The notes: generated by a model from the letters alone, not told the origin. A stretch of 64,000 nucleotides of DNA from Bettongia penicillata ogilbyi (GCA_023548195.1 JAJHZJ010000251.1:930001-994000), one strand, 5' to 3'. Shown: positions 29,586 to 40,530, numbered from the stretch's first letter. Numbers and translations are program-made.

Positions 29586-29995
29586 TGTAACACTTGGCTC
29601 AAAGAGCCAACTGTACAGATCTCTCTTCTTGTTGGTGGAGATCAATGCTCTACTCCTGTATAAAGAAGAGTTGATGAGAGCTAGAAAGAAGAAGAGAACC
29701 AGGATCTTCTGGCTTCCAACTTCAAGAAAAAAGATGTACCATTTCAATCTCTCTTCAGGTTGATAAAGAAGAAGAAAGAGTTTGGAAAGAAGTTGACATG
29801 CAGGACTTTGATGTCTTTATTCCCAACTTGCTGCACTAGAGGGTGAAACTGGGGACTCTATTATCCAAGTAATTTCACTTCCAATGGGGAACTTCATTCA
29901 AACTTTGTATACATTCTCATGTGTATACTTCTTTGATTTCGATTTTGCTTTTGACTTGAATAAATGGATTTATTTGCTATTTGCTATATGTGGTC
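29586..29995 (+). other. Possible LTR-like or other retroelement end (tentative)
   Basis: Starts TGTAACACTTGGCTCAAAGAGCC, has a polyadenylation signal AATAAA at 29959-29964 followed by a T-rich stretch and GTGGTCATTGTGG. No coding, no second LTR and no duplicated flanks found. It may equally be single-copy sequence. Confidence 0.3.
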
Positions 29996-29999
29996 ATTG

Positions 30000-30390
30000 T
30001 GGAACTGGTATTTGGTGAGGGGGAGGGGGGTCAAGCCTTGAGTATATAACTTGGGGCTCTTGTTTCTTATTAATGAATAGTGATCAGGAGCTTAACTTGA
30101 ACCTAAAACTTATTTCTCCATGACTAATAATTTTAAAGGAGCAGATAAAGATCATTCTAGCCCTATACTTCCTCTCTGTGTGAAGAACTATGACCAACTA
30201 CTGGTCCCGGCCTCCTACTTTGCCTCCTGACAGTGATCAAATTTTTCCCTGAAGAAAAGTAGGGGGAGGAGACTCTAGAGATAATGATTCTTGTCCACTT
30301 GTAGGCATATTTAGATAGACTCATGTGGACATGCCTAACCTACATGGGAAAGCAAAACAGCACCCATACATACAACCCTATTTATATTTC
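30000..30390. other. No gene or clear repeat seen
   Basis: Single-copy-looking sequence. Confidence 0.5.
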
Positions 30391-30393
30391 AGT

Positions 30394-30640
30394 GCAACTA
30401 GGTGGTGTAAGGGATAGAGCAGTAGACCTGGAGTCAGGAAGACTTTTTAGCCCACAGCTTTTCCTAGCTGTGTGACATTGGGCAAGTCACTTGACAGTTA
30501 CTCAGCTTCAGTTTCCCTATTTATAAAATGAGGATCAAAAAAGTACCTACCTCATTGGATTCTTAGGTGGATAAAGTGAGACAGCGTCCATAAATTGCTT
30601 TGCAAATCTTAAAGCATGATATAAGTAGTATCTATTACTG
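30394..30640 (+). mobile_element. MIR-tailed SINE, full length
   Basis: AACTAGGTGGTGTAAGGGATAGAG head; TGTGTGACATTGGGCAAGTCACTTGAC; CTATTTATAAAATGAGGATCAA; AATTGCTTTGCAAATCTTAAAGCATGATATAAG tail. Confidence 0.82.
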
Positions 30641-30659
30641 AGTAATTACTTTCTTTTGA

Positions 30660-30772
30660 AATCTTATGCATCTGATTTTGTGCATTTAAAGATATTATTC
30701 TGAGAAGGGGTTTATAGGCTTCATCAGATCCCCAAAGTGGTCCATGATACAGAAAAGGTTAATAATACCTGT
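30660..30772 (-). mobile_element. hAT-1 fragment
   Basis: TTTAAAGATATTATTCTGAGAAGGGGTTTATAGGCTTCATCAGA.., CCATGATACAGAAAAGGTTAATAATACC is the reverse complement of the 5' part of the hAT-1 copies at 44206 and 45790. Confidence 0.6.
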
Positions 30773-30789
30773 CTACAGGTATTGAACAT

Positions 30790-31000
30790 ATATAAGTAAA
30801 TTCAAAATATATACAGCATAAAGAGGAAGTGATCTGGCAGAGAGGGCTATTGGTAGCTGTGAAGAGTGGATTAAGGGGATAGGAAAGGGGTCATGTGAGA
30901 GGTGGCACCTGTAGTGAGTTTGGAGAATGATAGAGATTATAAGAGGTAGAGGTGAGGAGGGAGAGCCCTTCAGGTTGAACATACAGGATGTGCTTAAGAT
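30790..31000 (+). mobile_element. Repeat D fragment (tentative)
   Basis: AAATATATACAGCATAAAGAGGAAGTGATC and AAGGGGTCATGTGAGAGGTGGCACC resemble the middle of repeat D, but alignment by eye is weak. Confidence 0.4.
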
Positions 31001-31009
31001 TTATTTCTT

Positions 31010-32205
31010 TGCTGATTAATTGACCAATATATTGAAAATGAATTCCATCCAAGGAAATTTTGTCCTTGTAAAAATCTATTTGAAGAGTAAATTTTCTACT
31101 AGATATACACTTTTGATATGCAGGCTGCTTCTTCCCCAGAGGAAACAAGATTGGGATGAAAATCATTGTGTCAAGTGAATTTCTTCTAAAAACTCATTCA
31201 TGATAATGACTAGGTTACCCGCTGGCTGGATTTGAACTTGTCCTGTGGGTGAAAGGTTTCCTAATAGAGCATGGCTTATCTTCTGAGTCATTCCATCTCC
31301 TAAGTGATTGTTTCTGACATTTCTGAAAAGCTTTGTTTGAACAATCAATCCCAAGGCTTGACTCCTGGAAGAAGATAAACTGATAGGCTCTTTGGATTTC
31401 ACTCCACCACAAAGCACGGTTTTATGGAGCCATTTACTAAACCTTTAGCTGTTTCTTGTTGACTGTGTGCAAACTGAGAGAACAAACCTATAATTTTTTA
31501 TTTCCATAGAATGCACTCAGTCCTCCCTAGGCCATAAAAGAGAGAAGGATCTTAGAGGCATATGTTTCCTGAGGAAATAGGGGTTGAATTCATTCCCCAA
31601 GAAGTGAGATAAAAAAAGACATGAGTAAAATGGTTTCTAGAATGTGAAAGATGCCCTAAACTCTTGACCTTGCTTTGAATGAGGTAGAGGAAAAGCACCT
31701 CCTTCAGTTGGGTTTGGCCTCCTTTAAAACAAAACAAATCACCTGAACTTCTGGAAAGAGTAGCTAGAGGAAGCATCTGGCTGGCCTTCAAATTCTTGAC
31801 CAAAGAGGGAAAAAAAGTTGTGAAGAATTCAGACTATTTTGAGAAATATGCTGTTTGCCAAGAATATAGGAGACTTCTACCATTCTCTGGCCTCCTTCTT
31901 TGTCACCTGGCCTGTGAGGGTGCTCCCTGCTAGAGGACTCTGCCACCTTCCTCAAAGTGACATCATTCTGGAACCATGATCCAGTAGGAAAACCTGTGGT
32001 AAGGACCAGAGCAGAAAGAAAAAAGAATGTCCCTCATGACTCCACTGGAGACGGAGCTCTCAGTAAAGCCTTGCTACTCAGCTGTGGAGAAGAGGGGAGT
32101 GGGGAGTGGGGAGAGAGGACAGGACTGGTCCTTCTGCTCTGGGAAGGCTATGTTTCCATTTCTCCTTCGGAGCAAAAGGCATTTCCGTCCATACTTGGTG
32201 TTTAA
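31010..32205. other. Repeat-poor stretch, no gene recognised
   Basis: About 1.2 kb with no repeat I recognise. Overlapping ORFs of 61-91 codons on both strands show no domain. 32090-32120 is G-rich (GAGGGGAGTGGGGAGTGGGG). Confidence 0.5.
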
Positions 32206-32209
32206 GAAC

Positions 32210-32362
32210 TAATGTACACACATACACACAATATGTTATATATTACATACACATATTTTATGCAAATGTGTATATGCATACAAATACGTATATACGTGTG
32301 TATATATGGTATTTTAATGCATAAAGTCAAATGCAGAAGATTACAAAGGAAACCAATTATCT
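32210..32362. repeat. CA/TA-rich simple sequence, then hAT-1 scrap
   Basis: ACACACATACACACAATATG.. to TACGTATATACGTGTGTATATATGG; then TTTTAATGCATAAAGTCAAATGCAGAAGATTACAAAGGAAACCAATTAT (32312-32360), the central block of hAT-1 (compare 45890-45912). Confidence 0.65.
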
Positions 32363-32569
32363 ACTTACCTACCTATGTTGCATAAACACCTTCAAGGAGA
32401 ATTTCCGAGGAAGTGGAGAGAGACATTTGATTGAGCTGAATGTACATTAGTCATGTGTGTGTGTATATAATACACATATATGTAGATATAACATACATGA
32501 TATATCCATAGAGATATGTACATATAAATCTGTGTGTAGGTGTGTATCTATAAAGGCACATGGTATCTT

Positions 32570-32668
32570 AGCTGATTGAATGTATTTTACTTTTTTCTTT
32601 GTATCCCCAGTGACTACCCTAGTGCCTAGAACATAGTAGTTATTTAATAAATGCTTTTTGATTGACTG
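32570..32668 (+). mobile_element. L2 3' end
   Basis: TTTGTATCCCCAGTGACTACCCTAGTGCCTAGAACATAGTAGTTATTTAATAAATGCTTTTTGATTGACTGATG, a good match to the L2 3' terminal wording. TG/TA simple sequence lies at 32453-32560 just before. Confidence 0.7.
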
Positions 32669-32669
32669 A

Positions 32670-33201
32670 TGAAGGAGGATGCTAAAACATTAGCTATGTT
32701 TGGACTGCTATCATTCACTTCAGGGGAAATAGCACAAGACCTTCCTGGTCTTTACTTCCCAGAAAATACAGACCACTTAGAATCTGAGACACTCAGTATT
32801 CCCAAGTTGTGGAAGGAAAAAAAAAATCATTGCAAAACTGGATTCAAATTTTGAAAAGACCAGGGAGTGAGAGCAGCTGTCATTTAAGTTTTTGCTGTTC
32901 AAGCAAAATATAAGAGTTTCTAAGGGTTGTTACCATACCGTGTCTGGGAAAGAGAAAGCACATCTTAAAGAGCCATTGACCCTTGGATTTTTTAAATAGT
33001 GTTCTATGGAGAGGTGACAAAGAGTCCCTTCCACACCTTTCCCTTCCCTCCTCTCCCCTCCCCTCTTCTCTTCTCTCCTTTCCTTATTTATTTTTAGTGT
33101 AAGTGTTTCTCTGCTACTTTTGACCTTTTTGTAAGGTTTTGATTCAGAGTCAGACTTTAAGGGTATTTCCTAGGAAGTAGAGACAGGCACTTTATAGAAC
33201 T

Positions 33202-33238
<37 letters not shown>

Positions 33239-33770
33239 ATACTCACACTCATACATACATACATATATATATATGCATATATATGTACATATTCACACAG
33301 AGTAAGTCTACCTCTGTGTAAAAAAAAAAATATGTGTGGAAGTAAAGTTAGTTGCTACCAATTGGCTCTGTGGGTAACATGTGTGAGATAGCGTAAGCCA
33401 TCTTATTCATGACCTCTAAAAGTCAAAACCTTTTGAGGAAGACAGAAGTGTAATAGTGTTTTGAAAAAAGCAGAATATTGTATGTGACTTCCCATGTTTT
33501 ATGATTAGAGTCATGGTGGGGCCAGTCCCACTGCCCCTGTTGCTATCTCAGAATATCTTTCCACTGCTTTTCAAGGGAGCCTGAAATGCCACCATTAGAG
33601 ATTAACATATATTTTTTTGTCCCTAAAGGGTTTTTCAATCTGAGATGTAATGGTGCATTTCAACTCTGGTCAACTAATGTCTTATTTATCTATTGAAAAC
33701 CTACTGTAGATAGGTCACTTAAAAATATAAAGGAACAGGTAAAGTAAGGGAGGTGTAGGCAGATACATCC
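32670..33770. other. Unassigned; contains CT tract and (TG)n
   Basis: Pyrimidine tract 33026-33088 (CCCTTCCCTCCTCTCCCCTC) and an uninterrupted (TG)17 at about 33202-33236 followed by CATACATACATATATATATAT. Otherwise single-copy-looking. No gene. Confidence 0.6.
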
Positions 33771-33774
33771 GGGA

Positions 33775-33990
33775 GGAATAATGGATTTGGAGTATATTAT
33801 GGATTGGAATCCTGACTTTTGATTATCTGTACAGTCATGGACAAATTACTTAGTTAAACTGGACATCAGTTTCATCATTTGGAAAATTGGCATCATCCTC
33901 TTCCTCTTTATCATCATCATTAACGTTTAGATAGGACTTTAAAATTTGCAAATCTGTGCATGTTACCTCATTTGATATACTGTTTTGAGT
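33775..33990 (+). mobile_element. MIR-tailed SINE, diverged
   Basis: AATAATGGATTTGGAGT.., GTACAGTCATGGACAAATTACTTAG, CATCAGTTTCATCATTTGGAAAATTGGCATC, with a CCTCATTTGATATACTG-like end. Confidence 0.6.
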
Positions 33991-34009
33991 AACTGTGGGT
34001 CTTCAAACA

Positions 34010-34230
34010 AACATAAGAAGGAAAAGGCCAGGTTGTGAAGAGCATTAAATGTCAGAGAAGTTTCTATTTTCTCAGATAATAGATTCTATTACCACCTATC
34101 CCTCAACCTATATTATGCCAATTTTAGGGGATACAAGTGAAAAAACAAAAGAAAACTAGTTTTTTCCCTCAAGGAGCTTCATTCTAATGAGGGGAGCCTT
34201 TGTAGCAGTTACCCTTGAACAAATAAGTAC
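34010..34230 (+). mobile_element. Repeat D fragments
   Basis: 34025-34060 GGCCAGGTTGTGAAGAGCATTAAATG matches GGCCAGGTTATGAAGGGTTTT at 7808. 34115-34200 ATTTTAGGGGATACAAGTGAAA.., CCCTCAAGGAGCTTCATTCTAATGAGGGGAG is the start of another copy. Confidence 0.6.
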
Positions 34231-34239
34231 TTTCCAATT

Positions 34240-35090
34240 TGATGCATTGATGGTGGTGGTCAGTAGCTAATTGAACAAAATTTCTATCTATGGTTGATTG
34301 TATTGAGAAGACTGTATGATCTAAACAAATTCATGGGAAGTAGCTTATTTGGAGAGAGTCTTTAAAGACTGTATTTTACTCTCCTCTTTGATCATGGATT
34401 AGGATACTAAAGAAATCTCTCTTCTTTGGCTTTATATTGCCCCAATCTAGAGATTCCTCTGCCATATCTCAGAATAGTTTTCATATTAAGTCTTCACAGA
34501 TGTGGGTAACAGGCTTCTCAGATCATTTACAAACACTTAAGATAAAAAAAAACGCATTTATTGGATATAGGGCAGTAAGTTCATCCCATTGAAATTGTGA
34601 TGCAAAAAGGATTCCCAGGAGCCCATGAACAATATAGAAATCACATGAAGGACTCAAAATAACCTCAAAGAATCAGTATACTTCTGTGGTATCTGTAAAA
34701 TGAAAGGGTTGAACTGGACGGTACATTTTCTTTGAGTTTTAATCTCAATGACTTAAAAAAAATCATACTTTTGCTTGGAGTATCACTTATTTAAAAAAAA
34801 GTTTCTACATAGCAAGTAATTATGCTTCCCTTCCCTCTCCCCATAGCTGGTCTCATGCCTAAGTAGCTATTTCAACCTTCTTTAGATATCAAAACACAAT
34901 CTTTGAAAGCATCTTATGCAAGGTTCACAATAGCAAGGTTCATAACAGCAATTTCTGCAGCACTTTTCAGTTTCCATGGTTTTTTCTTCACAACAACCCA
35001 AAGGAATAAGTATTGCAAAATTATTGTTTCTATTTTTCATTTTCCAAATCTCATTGGTTCTAACCCCATGACATTTTTCAGATATGATCA
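34240..35090. other. Mostly unassigned; SINE tail scrap near 34680-34745
   Basis: TATCTGTAAAATGAAAGGGTTGAACTGGACGG (34691-34722) is the tail of a short-tailed SINE. At 34916-34950 a short direct repeat GCAAGGTTCA yields a Cys-rich 69-codon minus ORF that I do not accept as a gene. Confidence 0.5.
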
Positions 35091-35094
35091 TTTC

Positions 35095-35812
35095 TTAAGG
35101 CTCACTCAGCCACCATTCTAGTTCAAGCCCTTGCCATCTCCTGCTTGGACTATTGAAATAGCCTGTCACGGGTTTAAATACCTCAGGTCTCTTCCCACTC
35201 TGATCCCTCTTCTCCATGGCTATTGAAGTGAGTTTCTAAAAATGTAGGTCTGACAAGTTTACTCCTTTGGTCTATAATCTCTAGTCAGTCCTGATTACCT
35301 CTGTGATCCAATATAAATGCCTTATGTGTCATGTAACATTCTTCACCACCTGAACCCTCCTGCTTTTCCAATATATTTCCCCATTGCTCTCTTCCAAACT
35401 CTCTATGATGCATCCATACTGACCTATTTGCATTTCTCACAAATGATGAGCCATCTGCCATCTCCATGTTTGCTTTGGTTTTCCCTTTTCCAGGAATGTT
35501 CTCCTACCATACCTCATCCTCCTGAAATTCTTGATATCCTTCCAGACTAAACTCCAGCTCCATCAATCATATGAGACCTTTTCTGGTTATCCTAGCTGTT
35601 AGGACCTTCTTCTTCTAAGTGATCTTATATTTGATTTGTATATGTTGTGCATAAAGCTATATATGTTCATGAAATTGCTGCCATTATAATATAAGTTCCT
35701 TGAGGGCAAGGATCGCTTCACTTGTGTTTTTATATCCCCTGTGATTAGTAGAGTATTTGACTCTCTAAGTACTTAATAGATACTTGGTGATTTATTGATT
35801 GATTGGAGGAAT
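35095..35812 (+). mobile_element. L2 LINE, 3' 0.7 kb
   Basis: In L2 order: TAGTTCAAGCCCTTGCCATCTCCTGCTTGGACTATTGAAATAGCC, GTAGGTCTGACAAGTTTACTCC, ACATTCTTCACCACCTGAACCC, CCAGGAATGTTCTCC, TTCCAGACTAAACTCCAGCTCC, ATAATATAAGTTCCTTGAGGGCAAGGATCG, CTTAATAGATACTTGGTGATTTATTGATTG. No frame survives; ancient. Confidence 0.85.
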
Positions 35813-35904
35813 TGAGGTCAGACACTTGCAAGGAGCAACCATTTGTACCAACCTACATAAGGGATCTTCCCTGAGGACTTGGGCTCTTGACCTTTTCCTA
35901 ATAA

Positions 35905-36146
35905 TGACAACAAGAACAGCTAGCACTAATATGGTGCTTTAAAGTTTGCAGAGCACTTCATAGATATTATCCCATTAGATTCTCCCAACCTTATTTTCCC
36001 CATTTTACAGATAAGGAAACTGAGACAGACAAAGGTAATATGAATTACTTAGGGTCACATAGCTATATCTGAGGTCAGATTTGAACTCAGGTTTCTCTGA
36101 CTCAAGATCTAGCACTCTATGCATTGCACTATCTAGCTGCCTCAAA
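35905..36146 (-). mobile_element. MIR-tailed SINE, full length
   Basis: Plus strand: AACAGCTAGCACTAATATGGTGCTTTAAAGTTTGCAGAGCACTTC (tail), CCATTTTACAGATAAGGAAACTGAGACAG, TAGGGTCACATAGC, GCATTGCACTATCTAGCTGCC (head). Confidence 0.85.
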
Positions 36147-36299
36147 GCTTTTCTCCTTTCTTTTGAAGGGATACTGAGGGTGATGAGGGATTGTTCCTGG
36201 AGACATTAATAGTGTCTTTGGAGAAGCATGTGGGAGAAGTAGCCATGCTAACCCCATGAGGCCTGGAGAATGGGAATTTCTGTGGAGTTCTCCAGAGGT

Positions 36300-36480
36300 C
36301 TGGGTTCCGTTATACTCAACTCCTTACCTTACATATCTCAGTAGCTGTCAAATCTTGTCATTTCTACCTGATATTATCTCTCACCTCTTTCTCCTTTCTG
36401 CTCACATAGATATCACCTGTCAGTTGGATTACTGTAATGTTTTCCTAATTTATCTTTATGCCTTATTTCTTTTCATTTTA
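36300..36480 (+). mobile_element. L2 internal fragment (tentative)
   Basis: CAGTAGCTGTCAAATCTTGTCATTTCTACC and CTGTCAGTTGGATTACTGTAATGTTTTCCTAATT resemble the L2 stretch ..GCCAAGTCTTGTCGATTCTACC.. GGACTATTGCAATAGCCTCCTAA. Confidence 0.55.
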
Positions 36481-36619
36481 TTTCATGGTCCATACATTTG
36501 ATTGACTCATTGACAGATACTCCAGCACGATAGACAACCCTTGGATAGCTGCACACACAGATGGGATGATCCTGGTTCTTCTCTATTGATAGATATAACA
36601 AATTATTGAATACATATTA

Positions 36620-36866
36620 TTGTTCAGTTGTTTTAGTCACATCCTACTCTCTGTGACCTCATTTAGGGTGTTGTTGGCAAAGATAATGGAGTGGTTTGTC
36701 ATTTCCTTCTCCAGTTTATTTTATATATGAGGAAACTGAGACAGGGTTGCATGACCTGCCCAGAGTTGTACAACTAGTAAGTGTCCAAGGCCAGATTTGA
36801 ACTCAGGAAATAAGTCTTCTTAACTTCAGATATGGCATTGTATTCACTATGCCACCTGGGTGTTCC
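36620..36866 (-). mobile_element. AACAAC-tailed SINE, full length
   Basis: Plus strand: TTGTTCAGTTGTTTTAGTCAC, GGAGTGGTTTGTCATTTCCTTCTCCAG, GAGGAAACTGAGACAGGG, CACTATGCCACCTGGG head. Confidence 0.85.
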
Positions 36867-36894
36867 AATCCTGTTATGTGCCAAATACTGCTTC

Positions 36895-37085
36895 AAAACA
36901 AGGTTTCTTCACCTTTCTCTGTGTTCTGGATCCCTTTGGCAAGGTCTAATGAGGACTATGGATCTTTTCTCAGAATAATATCTTTACATGCTTAAAATAT
37001 GTAGAATTGCAAAGGAAAACACTGATATTTAAATCCAGCTGTCAAGGGAAAAAGTTCATAGACCTGAGATTAAGAATCCCTACTC
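36895..37085 (+). mobile_element. hAT-1 copy, nearly complete
   Basis: AAGGTTTCTTCACCTTTCTCTGTG, GATCCCTTTGGCAAGGTCTAATGAGGACTATGGATC, CTCAGAATAATATCTTTACATGC, TTGCAAAGGAAAACACTGATATTTAAA, ending CCTGAGATTAAGAATCCC. The two ends are roughly inverted (GGTTTCTTCACC and GGGATTCTTAATC). Confidence 0.6.
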
Positions 37086-37470
37086 TGGAAGCCTGTAGCT
37101 ACAAAGATAAAAGTGAAATAATTTCTGTCCTCAAGGAGTTTATATTCTACAGAGGTGGAGGTGGGGAGGGAGACAATATGCACATATGTAGGTAAATATA
37201 AAATAGATACAAGGTGAATGCAAGCTGCATTCTAGATGGTAGCTTTTGAGTCTTGAAGGAAATTACTAATTCCAAGAAGCAGAGGTGCTAGGAAATGGCT
37301 AGTACAAAAGCACTAAGATGCACTGTGGGGTATTGTGGATAAGAAACAATAAGATGACCAGATTGCCCTATAAGGAGCAAGAAAACCAAGGCCTTGTAGT
37401 GTGGTCCGGACAAAGTGCTCTCACTTAGTAGCAAAGGAAAACTTTCCATAGGTCATGTGTGCTGAGATTT
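37086..37470 (+). mobile_element. Repeat D copy
   Basis: TGTCCTCAAGGAGTTTATATTCTACAGAGG, then GGGAGACAATATGCACATATGTAGGTAAATATAAAATAG, and GAAATGGCTAGTACAAAAGCACTAAG. Confidence 0.6.
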
Positions 37471-37474
37471 TATT

Positions 37475-39150
37475 AAAGGTGGATTTGTAGGGCTATGGTG
37501 GGTAGCACTGATCTTTTTGTATTTGTAACTATCTTTTTTTTAACTCTTAAGCATTTTTTTTTGTCTCTCCCACTTGCCCCTACCTTGATTAAAAAAAAAA
37601 AAAATCCTTGTAATGTATATGCATAGCCAAGCAAAACAAATGGGTAGATGTGGTCCATTTTCTACATGTGGTGAAGCAGGAACACTGTCCCCAGTTCTTT
37701 GGGTGAGGGGATATGTTTAGGTATCTGGAAGGGTGCTTCAGGGTTATTGGGAATCTTTCCAAGCCAAACTAAGGATATTTTTTCTAAGGTTGTCAAAGTT
37801 ATGTTTTAGATGCAACAGTGGTAGAATAATTGAGGAATAGTGCATCTCATTAATCATGTAGGCTAATTAAGAAAATTTGCTGGTTTTTCCCCCAGTTAGA
37901 GTATTAGAGATAAATGATATAGCACTGATATTTTGATGAATGTCCAACAGCAAAATATTTTGCTATACAATGATGGCAGGTCATTAATGGGGAGAGGTTG
38001 TTTTCTGAGTGGGGCTCTAGAGATTTCTGTTCATTCACAGTATCAGGGAAACTCAGCAACTCTGAGCACAGGTGCAAGAGTGAGTCTGTATATGCGTTTA
38101 ACCTGCTTCAACCTCAAAATGTTGTACTATTTTTTAAAAAAAAGGTTTATGTAAATGGACTCAGTCCATTGCTTATGGAGCTTTTGGACAGTTTTGACCT
38201 TGATAAGTGGCCTAGACCCGGTGGTGAGAGCTGGAGCACTTCTTAAGAAAGGCAGGAAGGTGGGAATGAGGCTGGGAGTAATCAGAATTCTGGAAAATCA
38301 AGGGGCTTTCTTCAGTCGTTTGTCATACAATTACCACATCTGAGTACATTCAAATTCCAAAGCAATCCCTGACTTTTAGGCCCTTTCCTAATTCTTCTAC
38401 TTCCTGGTCCATGGAGGATGATAGAATATTAAGATTGCAAATAACACATTATTGTCATGTTTATGCATAGAACACAGCATGGTTAGACTGTGAAATTTAC
38501 CTGGCAGCTCAGCAGTGAAATCATAGCTAATTAATTTTGCATGACTTTATGGAATCCTGCTCATAATCCTCCCTTTGCACTTGCCAGAAGATGAATGAGG
38601 TTAATGCTGTTGAAAATGTAACCTTTCCCTAGCCAAAAAAAAAAAAAAACATCTCTTTCTGGTTTCCAGTACATGAGGGAGCCTGACATTTATCTTACAG
38701 GTCCCTGGGGGAAAGTTAAACACAGATGGGGTCACTCTTTACCAAAATGGCATTTAGAAAGAAGGAAGCTAAAGCATTTTCAAGAACTGGATTCTAGGAC
38801 TACCAAGAGACACTAGCAACAAGGTGGTTTGAGATGCACAAGGGATTTAGGAATTTGGCAGGAAAGAGTTGTGGAGAGGTGGCATGGGGGAAGTCTGTTT
38901 TAGCAGGACAAATATTCCTGAGTCCTGAGACTGGGGGTGCTGGGGTGGGATGGCAGATAAGAAAGTTGTTTTGTTTTGTTTTTTCCTGAGGCATCATGTC
39001 ATGTATTATCTAAAGCTCATCAAGTATTTTTCTCTAAGGTTAAGAAATTGGAAATAAATTCTTTTGGTAGAATTGAGCAATTCCTAGCCAAATCTGGCCA
39101 GCTCTCATCATTATTTGTAGATCTAATTCATTTCCTTATTCTGCTTCTCT
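37475..39150. other. Repeat-poor stretch, no gene recognised
   Basis: About 1.7 kb with no repeat recognised apart from homopolymer runs (A at 37590-37603 and 38635-38648). Three overlapping plus-strand ORFs of 62-82 codons (37933-38343) are in different frames and have no domain. Confidence 0.5.
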
Positions 39151-39620
39151 AGAGGCAGTGTTGCCTAGTGAGTGGGGCACTGGATTTGGAGTCAGAAAGT
39201 TGAGTCATTTCAGTCAGGTCTGGCTTTTTGTGATCTCATTTGGGGCTTTCTTGGCAAAGATACTGGAGTGGTTTGCCATTTTCTTCGCCAGCTCATTTTA
39301 TAGATAAGGAAACTGAGGCAAGCAAGGTCATCTGCCTTGCCCAGAGTGACACAGCTAGTAAGCGTCTGAGGTCATATTTGAACTCAGGTCTCCCTGCCTC
39401 TAGGCCCAGTGCTCTATTGACTGTGCCACCTAGCTGATCTCTAGATCAGCTCTAGATCAGATCTAGAAAAATGTCTATTCAAATACTTCTTCAGGCCTTT
39501 AGCAGCTGCAGCCTTGGGCAAATTCTTAATTTGCCCATCTTTCTGTTTGCTCATCTATAAAAAGTGAGAGTCGAATTCAGTGGCTTCCAAGGCCTCTTTG
39601 AGTTCTAAATGTCTAATAAG
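39150..39620 (+). mobile_element. Short-tailed SINE interrupted by an AACAAC-tailed SINE
   Basis: Head GAGGCAGTGTTGCCTAGTGAGTGGGGCACTGGATTTGGAGTCAG (39152-39196). The rest resumes at 39478 with GCAGCCTTGGGCAAATTCTTAATTTGCCC, CTCATCTATAAAAAGTGAGAGTCG, CAAGGCCTCTTTGAGTTC. The insert is 39200-39438. Confidence 0.75.
39200..39460 (-). mobile_element. AACAAC-tailed SINE, plus 11-bp tandem scar
   Basis: Plus strand: TTGAGTCATTTCAGTCAGGTC, CATTTGGGGCTTTCTTGGC, to GACTGTGCCACCTAGCTG. Directly after the head, CTCTAGATCAG occurs twice in tandem (39439-39449, 39450-39460). Confidence 0.85.
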
Positions 39621-39695
39621 TTCTATGGTTGTATATTGTTTATAGACAAGATGAGTGACACCTCTAGATAGATACAGAGAACTCTGAATACCAGC

Positions 39696-39716
39696 CCCCC
39701 CCCCCCCACACACACT
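39696..39716. repeat. Poly-C tract (about 14 C) next to ACACACAC
   Basis: CAGCCCCCCCCCCCCC then ACACACACTG. Likely length-variable and error-prone to sequence. Confidence 0.9.
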
Positions 39717-39719
39717 GAC

Positions 39720-40130
39720 AATACAGGAATAAACTTTAGAGATGGAAGAGATCACCTACTCCACAGGTTTGTAATCTGGGTCCACAGACCGCACCCTCAG
39801 TGACTGTGGAGGGATTACAAAGGATCTGTGACCTTAGATGGGAAAAAAAAATTCTTTATTGTCATTACCTTCTAACTGAAGTTAATGAAATTATTGAAAA
39901 AAAAAACCAACCCACAACATCATTCTGAGAAAGAGAAAGACTCCATAGATTTCACCTAACAGAGAGATTTGGGACACAGAAAGATTCAAAGCACTGGCCT
40001 AGTCCAATCCCACTGTCTTCAAGATAAGGAAGCTGAGATTCAAGGGGTCAAAGGTCATACAATAAACAGGTAGCAGACTTGGTAGGTGATCTAGGACAAA
40101 GGCCATAGATTCTACAGTTGCTTGGAGGTT
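39720..40130 (-). mobile_element. Short-tailed SINE split by a hAT-like insertion
   Basis: Plus strand: AACTTTAGAGATGGAAGAGATCACCTACTCCA up to 39763, then from 39999 CTAGTCCAATCCCACTGTCTTCAAGATAAGGAAGCTGAGATTC and AAAGGTCATACAATAAACAGG. Joined, it gives the usual reversed SINE tail (GATCATCTAGTCCAACCCC..). Confidence 0.8.
39764..39998 (+). mobile_element. hAT-2 short DNA transposon, complete, 235 bp
   Basis: Left end CAGGTTTGTAATCTGGGTCC; the right end read in reverse is GCCAGTGCTTTGAATCTTTC, giving imperfect inverted ends of about 15 bp. Flanking 8-mers CTACTCCA (39756-39763) and CTAGTCCA (39999-40006) fit a hAT 8-bp target duplication with one change. The interior (GATCTGTGACCTTAGATGGG) has no coding. 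Confidence 0.65.
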
Positions 40131-40298
40131 TTCAGTTTTAACTACTCTCTCTCCAGTACAAACTCTACTAGCTTTCATAAATCAAACACTTTCTTTCCCT
40201 AAATCCCCAAGTATGGGCCTGTTTGATCCAGGAGTTATACAAGCAGCCTCCCCATAACCAGAGAAAGTGGGCGTGATACAGTAGATAAAACAAAGAGC

Positions 40299-40530
40299 TG
40301 AACATGACCGAAAATGACTGAACAATAACACATTAAAATGAGTATCCATTCTAATTCCATGCAACAATCCTTTATTAACTACCTACTATGTACAAATAGA
40401 TTGTCAATCAGCAAATATGAAAGGGTTTGCCATTGTGGAAGCCACGGTGCTAGATTCTGGAAATACAGAGACAAAACAAAACAAGTTCCTGTCCTCAAGA
40501 AACATATTATCTATTAGGGAACATATAAAA
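40299..40530 (+). mobile_element. AACAAC SINE tail scrap and repeat D start
   Basis: AACATGACCGAAAATGACTGAACAATAAC (40299-40327) is the tail end of an AACAAC-tailed SINE. 40367-40530 has CAATCCTTTATTAACTACCTACTATGTAC, GTGCTAGATTCTGGAAATACAGAGAC, CCTGTCCTCAAGAAACATATTATC of repeat D. Confidence 0.65.

Noticed and set aside
34882..35091. Cys-rich 69-codon ORF on the minus strand, at first glance like a small secreted or keratin-associated peptide
   Set aside because: The cysteines come from a short direct repeat (GCAAGGTTCA) and TGC/TGT-rich wording; no signal peptide, no clear start context, and the following sequence is L2.
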